A stretch of DNA of 7,100 nucleotides from an uncultured delta proteobacterium (GTDB lineage: Bacteria; RBG-13-61-14; DRUE01), in contig CAIUDS010000238.1 of assembly GCA_903897985.1 (NCBI GenBank), positions 1 through 7,100 on the forward strand, in the 5' to 3' direction. Below are positions 1 to 6,510 of this stretch, one piece after another (position 1 is the first letter of the stretch; every line of letters starts with the position of its first letter). A program made the position numbers and the translations under genes. The notes beneath the pieces are model-generated. The model made no database searches, had not been told where the DNA came from, and saw only the letters and a list, made by a program, of their open reading frames with translations.

Positions 1-15
1 ACTAAACTCTTCATC

Positions 16-85
16 AGCACAGTCACCTCGTTTCGGGCATGCCTCGGCAGAGGCTAAATGCCCGAAAAGACTGTGCTTTTTATTT
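16..85 (+). terminator. Large nested hairpin with T-tract, probable intrinsic terminator reading rightward
   Basis: Three stacked perfect stems are visible. AGCACAGTC (16-24) pairs with GACTGTGCT (69-77), TTTCGGGCAT (31-40) pairs with ATGCCCGAAA (58-67), and GCCTC (41-45) pairs with GAGGC (50-54) around a GGCA loop. Small asymmetric bulges (25-30, 55-57, 68) separate them, for 24 base pairs in all. On the plus strand the structure runs straight into CTTTTTATTT (76-85), the layout of a Rho-independent terminator. It would therefore end a plus-strand transcript that converges on mfd from left of the window. On the minus strand the hairpin is followed by GATGAAGAG, not by a U-tract, so it is a poor intrinsic terminator for mfd. 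It is longer than most terminators, so a mobile palindromic repeat or a structured RNA remains possible. Confidence 0.6.
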
Positions 86-121
86 CCGACTTGTCAAAAA
101 CCACCCACAAATTCGCTAGAG

Positions 122-143
122 GAGCCAAAATTTATTTTGGCTC
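122..143 (-). other. 9-bp hairpin enclosing the mfd stop codon
   Basis: GAGCCAAAA (122-130) and TTTTGGCTC (135-143) are exact inverted repeats separated by four bases. In the mfd message this forms a stem made of the last three codons (Glu-Pro-Lys) and the first bases after the gene, with the UAA stop codon inside the four-base loop. No U-tract follows on either strand, so it is not a textbook intrinsic terminator. It may protect the 3' end of the message or assist termination. The structure is certain as sequence, but its role is inferred. Confidence 0.45.
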
Positions 144-3100
144 GGAAAATTTGATCTGCTCGCCGAGCCTGTCCAATTTCTCAAATAGGTCCCCTTTTTC
201 ATTGAAAAGATAGACCAGCGCTTGATCCTTGGTGAAACGGAATTGGGAGGGATGATTCTGGGCCAGCGAGATCAGGCGGTCGAAGTCAATTTTGCTGTCC
301 GGAGCAAAGGTGATGAGCGCCTTGGTTTCGTCAGCTTCAATTTCCGGGATGCGGAGTGTTTTCAGCCAGAATTTAATTTTTACCACCTCGAGCAGGGTGA
401 GCGCTTCCTGCGGCAGTTTGCCGTAGCGGTCCATCAATTCTTCGCGTAGCGCATTCAGGACGGCCTTGTCGTTTGCCATTGCCAATCGCTTATACCAGCC
501 CAGCCGCTCGGAATCGCTCGGGATGTAGCTTTCGGACAGGAACGCCGGAATCGCCAGTTTGATCCGAGGTTCAAACTCTTCCTCCACCTTCACGCCCTTG
601 AGCTCGCTGATCTTCTGCTCGAGCAGCCGGAGATAAAGCTCATACCCGATCCGGCTGATCTGGCCGCTCTGTTCCTTGCCCAGGAGGTTGCCGGCCCCGC
701 GGATTTTCAAATCATAGGCCGCAAGCTTGAAGCCGCTTCCAAGTTCGCTGAATTCCTTGAGCGCCTTCAGCCGCTTGACCGCGTCGCCGTGCAGCGCCGC
801 GCGGGACGGCACCACCAGGTAGGCGTAACCCTTTTCCTTGCTCCGGCCGATCCGGCCCCGAAGCTGGTAAAGCTGGGCCAGGCCGAACTGGTCCGCGCGG
901 TTGATGATAATGGTGTTGGCCCGGGGCAAATCCAGCCCGCTCTCGATGATCGCGGTCGAGACCAGCATGTCGAATTTGTGATGATAGAAGCCGTGCATGA
1001 CCTCTTCCAGCTTGTGCTCGTCCATCTGCCCGTGCGCCACCGCGATTTTGGCCTCGGGCGCCAGCTTATTCAGCCAGCGGCAAAGCTGCTCGATGCCCTG
1101 CACGCGGTTGTGCACGAAGAAGACCTGGCCGCCCCGCTGCATCTCGCGCAGGATGGCCTCGCGGATAAGCTGCTGGTCGAAGTGGATGAGTTCGGTGTGA
1201 ATGGCCTGCCGGTCCGGGGGCGGCGTGGCGATCATGGACATGTCTCGGAGCCCGAGCAGACTCATTTCCATCGTTCGCGGGATGGGCGTCGCGCTGAGGG
1301 TCAGACAGTGGACCGACTTCTTGAGCTTCTTGATCTTTTCCTTCTGCATCACCCCAAACCGCTGTTCCTCGTCAATGATCAGCAGACCCAGGTCCGCGAA
1401 CTCGACATCCTTGCTCAACAGCCGGTGCGTCCCGATCACGATGTCGCAGGTCCCGCTTTGCAATTGCCCGACATTTTTTTTCTGCTCGGCGCGGGACTGG
1501 AACCGGCTCATCATGCACACCTCGAGCGGCCATTCCCGGAGCCGCTGCCTGAAATTGTCATAGTGCTGCTGGGCTAAAATGGTGGTCGGGCAGAGCAGCG
1601 CAACCTGCTTTCCCTCCATCGCCACCATGAACGCGGCCCTTAGCGCCACCTCGGTCTTGCCATAACCCACATCCCCGAGCACCACCCGGTCCATCGGCCG
1701 GTCCCGCTCCAGGTCCGCGATCACACTGTCAATCGTGCTCCGCTGGTCCGGCGTTTCCTCGTACTCGAAGCTGGCCTCGAACTCCCGGTAAGTATGGTCC
1801 GGCTCCACAAAGGCATGGCCCGGAAAAACCTCCCGGCTGGCATAGAGCTCCAGCAACTCCTCCGCCAACTGCTCGATCGCCTCCAGGGCCTTCTGCTTGG
1901 CCTGCTCGAAACTCTTGGTCCCCAGCCGGTCCAGCTTGGGAGGCGCTTCTCCGGGCGAGCGATATTTCTGGATCGAGCTGATCTGGTCCACCGGCAAAAA
2001 CAGCCGCGCCCCTTCCGCATATTCGATTTCCAGGCAGGGCTGGAACAGCATGGGCCGCGTCCGGTCCTTCAACGGGTCCCATTTCTCGAAGCTCGACACC
2101 CGCACCTGGCTCATGCCCTTGTAAAGGCCGATGCCATGCTGGAGGTGCACCACCGGCTCGCCCGGCTGCAAGTCCGACAAATCCTCTTCCTTCCATTCCA
2201 CCCGCTCCGTGGCAACCGTCCGCCGCCGGATCTTCTCCCCGAAAATCTCCTGCTCGCTCACAATCGCCAGCCCGAACTCGGTTACGCGGAATCCCGTCCC
2301 GAGCTCGCCCGCGGCAATGGTCAAGGGCCAATGCGGCGAATAAAATTCTTCCTTCGATTCCAGCTCCGCCGGAAACATCTCCTCCTCCCGCAGTAAATTA
2401 GACAGCCGCTCGGCCTGGCTCAGGCCCGAGCAAACCAGGATCACGGAAAATTTCTCCGCGTTCAGTTTCCTGATTTCGCCCAGCAATTTGGAGATCGGCT
2501 CGCTCAGCTTGGGCGAGAAACTCAAGTCCGGGTTCAGTTCAAAAGTCACTTCCAGCTCTTTGCCCGCATCCAACTCCAGCGCAAGGTCCGGCGCCGGAAT
2601 TTCCTCCGGGACTTCCATCCCTTTGACCATTCCGCCCAGGATGAGCCGCTGGAACCGCGCGAGTTTGTCCGAAATCAGATTTGAGGAGAACAGGATTTGA
2701 CCGGGACCGGGCAGCAGGCTTCCGCCCGAAACCAGCCGCTCCCAGTCGGCCTGCATCCGGCTGCCGGCATTGCCCAGCGCCTGAGTAATCGCCATCCGGT
2801 CGAGCATCACCACCAGCCAATCCTCGTTCAGGTAGTCCAGCAGCGACGCATTATTTTCGAGCAGACCGAGGAATCTTTCTTCACCGTAGAAATGTTGCCG
2901 GTTGTCGAGCTGCGCCACGATTTCCGAGAGCAGCCGCGCATAGCTGACCTCGCCGTTTTCCCGTTGGCTTTTTTTCAAATCCTCGGCCAGTTTGAAAATC
3001 GCTTTCCTCAGTTCCTGCCCGCGCTCCGGCGTCAAGATCGTCTCGCGCGCCGGCCAGACCAAAACCCGTTCCGCCTTTTCCTTCGAGACCTGGCTGTCCG

Positions 3101-3683
3101 GATCAAAGAGCCGGAGGCTCTCGACCGAGTCGCCGAAAAATTCGAGCCGGACCGGGAACTCCGCGCCGGGCGGGAAAATATCAATGATGCCTCCGCGCCG
3201 GCTCAGCTCGCCCGGCTCGGACGCGGTTTCCAGCAGCTGGTATCCGGCCTCGAGCAGCTTCCGGACCAGGTCGTCCGGAACGAGGTTCAAGCCGGGCTTG
3301 AGTTCAAACAGATACCGCTCGAGCAACTCCCGGCCCAGGGTGGGCTGGAAAATACCGAGCGCCGGCGCCACCACCAGGCGCGCGTCCTTTTTCAAAATCC
3401 GGCTGAGCGCCCCGGCCCGCTCGCCGCTTTGTTCCGCGTCCTCGGGCGAGTAATAATCCAGGCCGGGAAAAAGCAGGGGGGAAGTCCGGCCGAAGAGTTT
3501 CAGCTCTTCGCAAACCGAGCCGGCTTTTTCCGCGCTGTCGGTGAGCACCAGGACCGGCCGGTCTATCCGGCGTTCGAGCAGACCGGTCAGCCAGCTCGGG
3601 GCGGACCCGGGGGTAAAAGCCAGATTCAGGTTCTCGCGCGCCTGAATCTTGTTGCTCAGCGCTTCAATTTGGGACAACGGCAT
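132..3683 (-). CDS. mfd: Transcription-repair coupling factor Mfd (1183 aa)
   Basis: Mfd is a cytoplasmic ATP-dependent DNA translocase that pushes stalled RNA polymerase off damaged template and recruits UvrA to start nucleotide excision repair. The family architecture is complete. Residues about 20-360 are the UvrB-like N-terminal module, including the UvrA-binding segment (GYQLLE to FFGDSVESLRLFD, about 147-194), without a working P-loop. About 502-590 is the RNA-polymerase-interaction domain (HLQHGIGLYKG). The translocase follows, with Walker A GDVGYGKTE (670-678), DEEQ (771-774), SATPIPRT (797-804), the motif V region STAIIESGLDLP (909-920) and QLRGRIGRS (940-948). The TRG region contains IRGAGNLLGKEQSG (994-1007), and the C-terminal D7 domain covers about 1048-1150. 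Length is slightly above that of E. coli Mfd (1148 aa), partly through an insertion near residues 530-549. The start is secure: an in-frame TAA lies four codons upstream with no start codon between. The ribosome site is weak (GGAACAGG abutting ATG), consistent with translation following the upstream gene 14 nt away. Confidence 0.98.
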   Translation of the reverse strand: MPLSQIEALSNKIQARENLNLAFTPGSAPSWLTGLLERRIDRPVLVLTDSAEKAGSVCEELKLFGRTSPLLFPGLDYYSPEDAEQSGERAGALSRILKKDARLVVAPALGIFQPTLGRELLERYLFELKPGLNLVPDDLVRKLLEAGYQLLETASEPGELSRRGGIIDIFPPGAEFPVRLEFFGDSVESLRLFDPDSQVSKEKAERVLVWPARETILTPERGQELRKAIFKLAEDLKKSQRENGEVSYARLLSEIVAQLDNRQHFYGEERFLGLLENNASLLDYLNEDWLVVMLDRMAITQALGNAGSRMQADWERLVSGGSLLPGPGQILFSSNLISDKLARFQRLILGGMVKGMEVPEEIPAPDLALELDAGKELEVTFELNPDLSFSPKLSEPISKLLGEIRKLNAEKFSVILVCSGLSQAERLSNLLREEEMFPAELESKEEFYSPHWPLTIAAGELGTGFRVTEFGLAIVSEQEIFGEKIRRRTVATERVEWKEEDLSDLQPGEPVVHLQHGIGLYKGMSQVRVSSFEKWDPLKDRTRPMLFQPCLEIEYAEGARLFLPVDQISSIQKYRSPGEAPPKLDRLGTKSFEQAKQKALEAIEQLAEELLELYASREVFPGHAFVEPDHTYREFEASFEYEETPDQRSTIDSVIADLERDRPMDRVVLGDVGYGKTEVALRAAFMVAMEGKQVALLCPTTILAQQHYDNFRQRLREWPLEVCMMSRFQSRAEQKKNVGQLQSGTCDIVIGTHRLLSKDVEFADLGLLIIDEEQRFGVMQKEKIKKLKKSVHCLTLSATPIPRTMEMSLLGLRDMSMIATPPPDRQAIHTELIHFDQQLIREAILREMQRGGQVFFVHNRVQGIEQLCRWLNKLAPEAKIAVAHGQMDEHKLEEVMHGFYHHKFDMLVSTAIIESGLDLPRANTIIINRADQFGLAQLYQLRGRIGRSKEKGYAYLVVPSRAALHGDAVKRLKALKEFSELGSGFKLAAYDLKIRGAGNLLGKEQSGQISRIGYELYLRLLEQKISELKGVKVEEEFEPRIKLAIPAFLSESYIPSDSERLGWYKRLAMANDKAVLNALREELMDRYGKLPQEALTLLEVVKIKFWLKTLRIPEIEADETKALITFAPDSKIDFDRLISLAQNHPSQFRFTKDQALVYLFNEKGDLFEKLDRLGEQIKFSEPK

Positions 3684-3697
3684 CCTGTTCCATTAGA

Positions 3698-5206
3698 TTA
3701 CTGCAGGAACTGGGAAAGTAGCCGCTCGGCCTCGTCGGTCCCGAACGGGATCGGCTCGAGCTCGGCGCGGTGGCTGATGGCGTTGAGGCTGGCTTCGAGG
3801 AACATCCGAAAACTGTGGACCTCTTTCCGGAAATGGGCGCGCGCCTCCGGCTTCTCCAACTCTTCCACCTTCGCGGAGTCGAGGCAGTCGAAAAATTTCT
3901 GGAACTCCTCGCGGTCATAGGCGCGCACGAACTGGAAACTGAGGTTCTGGTAGTAATAGACAAAGTTGCGGAGCGTGTTGATCGAGTCGTAGATCGGATC
4001 CATGCTGGGGCCGGACTCGGCCCGGTCCAAAACCTGCTCCTGCTTCTCCAGCATCTTGGCGAACAGCCACACATCCCGGCGCAGCTTGAGCGACTGCTCG
4101 AGTTGGCTCACGAATTCCTTGAAAATCCGCTTCCCCTCCAACTCCGGGTCGAACACCCGGCACATCTCCACGATCGCCTGCTGGAAAATACTGTTGAGCA
4201 TGCCCCGGGCGCGGATGATGCCGTTCTGGAGCTGCTTGGGCTCGACCATGGTGGTCGCGTTCCGGAGCTCGAGCTCGAAGATCTTGCGTATTTCCGCGCT
4301 GAGCTGGAACGCGAACGAGTCCATCAACTCCAGCAGGCGCTTGCCCTCCGCGCTCCGGTCAAAGCCGCTCTCGCGGATTTTGGCCGGGAAGAATTTCTCG
4401 AACGACTCGATCAGCAGCCGGCTCTCGGAATTGGCCAGGCCGATGAGCAAAAGCGCGTCGCGCAGCCGGGGCAGGTCCGTCCCTTCCGCCGAGATCAGGC
4501 TGTTATAGCGGAGCAGCTTAAACAACAGCAGCAGGATCACCGAAAACAGCTTCCGAAGGTTCTTGTCCTGGATCCCCTTCACGATCCCCGTGACCACCGG
4601 CGAGCGCGCCACATCGTAATGGGGCGCGAACCCGAGCGCGCGGAAGGGATTGAAATAATTGTTGCGCATGATCTCGCGGGTGACCATCTGTTCGAGGTAA
4701 TAGAACACCTGGTAGCGCTTGTCTTCGAGCAGGATCAGGTTCCCGGCCAGTTCGGAAAAATCTATCAGGCTGTGGCAGAGCCCCGCGAGCGACTCGATGG
4801 GGGTGCGCTGCTGGATGGCGCGGGAGAGAACCTGCGCGCGCTGGTAGTCCGAGAGCAGCCGGGTCTCGACATAGTTCTGGAAATGGAGGATGTTGGCCTC
4901 GGTCTCGGGCAACAGCGACCGGATCAGGATGATCGAACGGACCAGGGCGTTCTTGACCACCTCGAGCTCCGGGCCGAAATCGCGGTAGAGCAGCTTCGAG
5001 CGGTCCGGGATGGGATGATTATTCAGGTTGGAATATACCACCAGACCCTTGAGCAGGGCCTCCAACTCGAACAGCTTCTCCTGCTTGCGCTCAACCTCCA
5101 CGCTCCGGAACCAGCGCTTGCGCTCGGCCAGCAGCTTGCTCATCTCCCCGGCCGGCTCCACCCATAGCTCCGAGCCCGCTCCCTTGATCTCCTGATCCTC
5201 GTTCAT
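3698..5206 (-). CDS. Unrecognised all-helical protein, 502 aa, in operon with mfd
   Basis: I do not recognise this family. The protein appears almost wholly alpha-helical and is rich in Leu, Glu, Arg and Phe, with no signal peptide, no metal-binding Cys/His cluster and no nucleotide-binding loop that I can see. It has a charged N-terminal helix (about 22-55), an unusually hydrophobic helix near 219-233 (SVILLLLFKLL) that is short for a membrane span and could be a buried or peripheral helix, and a Tyr/Phe-rich helix near 412-430 (NFVYYYQNLSFQFV). A conserved-looking aromatic segment, NNYFNPFRALGFAPHYD, lies at 182-198. Its stop is 14 nt before the mfd start and it has a strong promoter of its own, so both are probably co-transcribed. 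The high GC and long open frame match mfd and suggest a resident gene rather than an acquired one. ATG at 5206 has GGAGGG just upstream. GTG at 5161 (residue 16, preceded by GGAG at 6 nt) and ATG at 5143 (residue 22) are alternatives. Function is unknown; a link to repair or transcription is inferred only from linkage. Confidence 0.85.
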   Translation of the reverse strand: MNEDQEIKGAGSELWVEPAGEMSKLLAERKRWFRSVEVERKQEKLFELEALLKGLVVYSNLNNHPIPDRSKLLYRDFGPELEVVKNALVRSIILIRSLLPETEANILHFQNYVETRLLSDYQRAQVLSRAIQQRTPIESLAGLCHSLIDFSELAGNLILLEDKRYQVFYYLEQMVTREIMRNNYFNPFRALGFAPHYDVARSPVVTGIVKGIQDKNLRKLFSVILLLLFKLLRYNSLISAEGTDLPRLRDALLLIGLANSESRLLIESFEKFFPAKIRESGFDRSAEGKRLLELMDSFAFQLSAEIRKIFELELRNATTMVEPKQLQNGIIRARGMLNSIFQQAIVEMCRVFDPELEGKRIFKEFVSQLEQSLKLRRDVWLFAKMLEKQEQVLDRAESGPSMDPIYDSINTLRNFVYYYQNLSFQFVRAYDREEFQKFFDCLDSAKVEELEKPEARAHFRKEVHSFRMFLEASLNAISHRAELEPIPFGTDEAERLLSQFLQ

Positions 5207-5207
5207 T

Positions 5208-5213
5208 CCCTCC
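5208..5213 (-). promoter_or_regulatory. Ribosome binding site GGAGGG of the 502-aa gene, overlapping the predicted transcription start
   Basis: GGAGGG ends two bases before ATG (5206-5204), and only one base separates it from the -10 hexamer. The sequence is a good Shine-Dalgarno match, but the spacing to ATG is very short. A transcript from the adjacent promoter would begin within or just after it. Either the gene is read leaderless, or the real start is the downstream GTG at 5161 or ATG at 5143, or another upstream promoter supplies the leader. Confidence 0.5.
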
Positions 5214-5214
5214 G

Positions 5215-5243
5215 AGTATAATCCACCCCCTTGAACTTGTCAA
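5215..5243 (-). promoter_or_regulatory. Sigma70-type promoter for the 502-aa gene and mfd
   Basis: Reading the minus strand, TTGACA (5243-5238) is a perfect -35 hexamer. A 17-nt spacer and TATACT (5220-5215), five of six to the -10 consensus, follow. An AT-rich stretch (TTTAAAAATT) lies directly upstream and could serve as an UP-like element. The predicted transcription start, about seven bases beyond the -10, falls at 5209-5206, at the ATG itself. No other good promoter was seen before mfd, so this one probably drives both genes. Confidence 0.75.
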
Positions 5244-5295
5244 AATTTTTAAAGCCAGCAGCACTGCGAAGATGAGCGGGTCAAGGTCAATGGGC

Positions 5296-5340
5296 GTGTC
5301 CTAGCTCAATTGTTTCCTGTCAAACTCAAAAAGAGGACAC
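5296..5340. repeat. Spaced inverted repeat GTGTCCT/AGGACAC, possible insertion-sequence relic
   Basis: GTGTCCT (5296-5302) and AGGACAC (5334-5340) are exact inverted repeats 31 nt apart, in the gap between the SIR2-like gene and the 502-aa gene. The segment between them is AT-rich and contains CTGTCAAACTC. The arrangement, with AGGACAC followed by CATGAACTGAGG, resembles the terminal part of a transposon carrying a subterminal repeat, but no transposase reading frame follows: the ATG at 5342 is closed after two codons. It could also be a weak stem or a protein-binding site. The rest of the 176-nt gap holds the downstream promoter and nothing else that I can identify. Confidence 0.35.
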
Positions 5341-5382
5341 CATGAACTGAGGAAATGAATTTGCTAAAGATTTACTTCACCA

Positions 5383-6282
5383 CTATTCTAAGTGCACGAC
5401 GTTCTGGAAAAAGTCGTTGCAGTTCCTTTGGTTGAGTGGGAGCAAGGTCGGGCTAAAACCAAATTCCGCAAGATCCTTCATCAAATCTTGGTATTCGACT
5501 AGCCCCAAGCCACGTATGGTAGCCCGGAGGGACTTTCCTTTGATGCTTTCAGGCATGAAGAATTGGAATCGCCGCACATTATCCCGATGGAATCCAAAGC
5601 CGAGAAAGTAAATGTTCATTGCGGATTCCAGCATTTGGTGAGCCCGCTCAAACATGGGGTTGCAAAAATTACCATCGCGCTCTTTGATTTCGTGAACAAT
5701 CTGTATCTGTTGTGAAATTTTCAAAAGGTCAGAGACATCGCACTGGGTTTGGTAAGGAAAGGTTGGATATTCTCCGAGAATGCCATAAACATGAACGATC
5801 GGAAGCTCTTTTAGAATATTCGTTGCCTCGATTTCGCTCATCTTATATTGCAGTCTTGTGTGCAAGTAGGCCTCAAGTGACCTGTCATAATTAAAAGTGA
5901 CGATTCCAATTTTATTTTCCGAGAATTTGGGTCCTTCAGAAAATATTTTGTTGAAGAGATCCTGGTACCAGCCAGAATCAGAGGGTGGAAAAAGATGATC
6001 AATATTCTCTAGTTTTTTCATCTCCCTGGCGATCAGAAATTTACCGAGCGGAGCCTGGTCAAGATTTTCTTCAAGAAAGGCATCTATCGAAGTGTGATCC
6101 GAACGGCTAAGTCGGGTGAGAAATTTTTCTGCGTCATTTCTGGTCCAATCTTGAGGTAGGTTATCAAGCTCGGGCTTCCCTCTCAATGCGCAAAGCCGAT
6201 TTACTAAATCGCCACCCAAAGGGTATCCACAATGCGCGCTCGCGCCCGCTCCTAAAATAAGCACTGTAGGTTTGGTGATCAT
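5383..6282 (-). CDS. SIR2-like NAD-binding protein, stand-alone (299 aa)
   Basis: This is a SIR2-superfamily Rossmann protein of the type often found in phage-defence loci. Visible motifs are the N-terminal NAD-binding loop GAGASAHCGYPLG (11-23) after a beta strand (VLIL), SIDAFLEEN (65-73), TFNYD (129-133) in place of the sirtuin TQNxD, HVYG (164-167) supplying the expected catalytic histidine, and IYFLGFGFHRDN (224-235). No CxxC zinc pairs are present, which argues against a classical protein deacetylase. NAD hydrolysis or simple NAD binding is more likely by family analogy. There is no signal peptide or membrane segment, so it should be cytoplasmic. The gene is intact, AT-richer than mfd and its partner, and has its own promoter. 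A modest AAGGA (6298-6294) lies 11 nt before ATG. Its neighbours are a RAYT transposase upstream and the mfd operon downstream. No helicase, Argonaute, TIR or sensor partner is visible, so any defence role is inference. Confidence 0.85.
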   Translation of the reverse strand: MITKPTVLILGAGASAHCGYPLGGDLVNRLCALRGKPELDNLPQDWTRNDAEKFLTRLSRSDHTSIDAFLEENLDQAPLGKFLIAREMKKLENIDHLFPPSDSGWYQDLFNKIFSEGPKFSENKIGIVTFNYDRSLEAYLHTRLQYKMSEIEATNILKELPIVHVYGILGEYPTFPYQTQCDVSDLLKISQQIQIVHEIKERDGNFCNPMFERAHQMLESAMNIYFLGFGFHRDNVRRFQFFMPESIKGKSLRATIRGLGLVEYQDLMKDLAEFGFSPTLLPLNQRNCNDFFQNVVHLE

Positions 6283-6363
6283 GTTTCTCTATTTCCTTAT
6301 TTCTTCTCGCCCATTTTATGGAATCTTCAAATTTACTGTTTTCTAAATTAACCGTTGATCTAA

Positions 6364-6392
6364 ATTATGCCAGAAATCAATAAAATTGGCAA
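6364..6392 (-). promoter_or_regulatory. Sigma70-type promoter for the SIR2-like gene, with overlapping inverted repeat
   Basis: On the minus strand TTGCCA (6392-6387, five of six to consensus), a 17-nt spacer and CATAAT (6369-6364, five of six) form a good promoter. The predicted start near 6357 gives a leader of about 75 nt before the ATG at 6282. The inverted repeat TGCCA (6368-6372) / TGGCA (6387-6391), with 14 nt between arms, overlaps both hexamers and could be an operator. No regulator gene is adjacent. The whole 6283-6510 gap is AT-rich and noncoding. Confidence 0.6.
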
Positions 6393-6493
6393 CTACGATC
6401 GCTAAGAGAGAGCGCTTGAAACTAATTATCCATTATTACCTGGCCAATCCAAGGGGGGGTATTATACGCGGATGAACAAGGTCCGGCTCTTGA

Positions 6494-6508
6494 ATCGAAC
6501 ATTTCGAT
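6494..6508 (-). other. Short hairpin just past the transposase stop
   Basis: ATCGAA (6494-6499) and TTCGAT (6503-6508) are exact inverted repeats around a three-base loop, two bases beyond the stop codon of the transposase gene. No U-tract follows, so termination here would be weak. It could be a short structured end of the element or chance. Confidence 0.3.
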
Positions 6509-6510
6509 CT

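Noticed and set aside
11..17. CTGATGA on the minus strand, resembling the hammerhead ribozyme core
   Set aside because: The stem preceding it would need an NUH cleavage triplet just before CACAGTC, but the bases there read AAG. The CT of the motif is also itself paired in the larger hairpin. The remaining part would lie outside the window.
92..97. TTGACA on the minus strand downstream of mfd, within an 11-bp match (ACTTGTCAAAA) to the promoter region at 5235-5245
   Set aside because: No acceptable -10 hexamer occurs at 15-19 nt, where the sequence runs into the large hairpin. The shared 11-mer is short and AT-rich enough to be chance.
1474..1481. Run of eight A in the mfd coding strand, a possible slippage or frameshift site
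   Set aside because: It encodes ordinary Lys-Lys-Asn, the frame continues intact through all helicase motifs, and a -1 shift would only give a truncated protein ending inside the helicase domain, with no stimulating structure evident.
2697..5167. Long plus-strand open frames (407 and 465 aa) opposite mfd and the 502-aa gene
   Set aside because: They are antisense shadows typical of GC-rich genes, of low complexity with many Gln, Leu, Arg and His, without recognisable domains, while the minus-strand genes are clear.
5355..5435. Small plus-strand frame of 26 codons starting MNLLKIYFTT with GAGG upstream
   Set aside because: It overlaps the 3' end of the SIR2-like gene in antisense, has poor ribosome-site spacing and no recognisable promoter or similarity. 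Chance is the simpler reading.
6461..6466. Perfect TATAAT on the minus strand between the transposase and SIR2-like genes
   Set aside because: The position 17 nt upstream reads GAGCCG, not a -35 hexamer, and a better promoter for the SIR2-like gene lies at 6364-6392.
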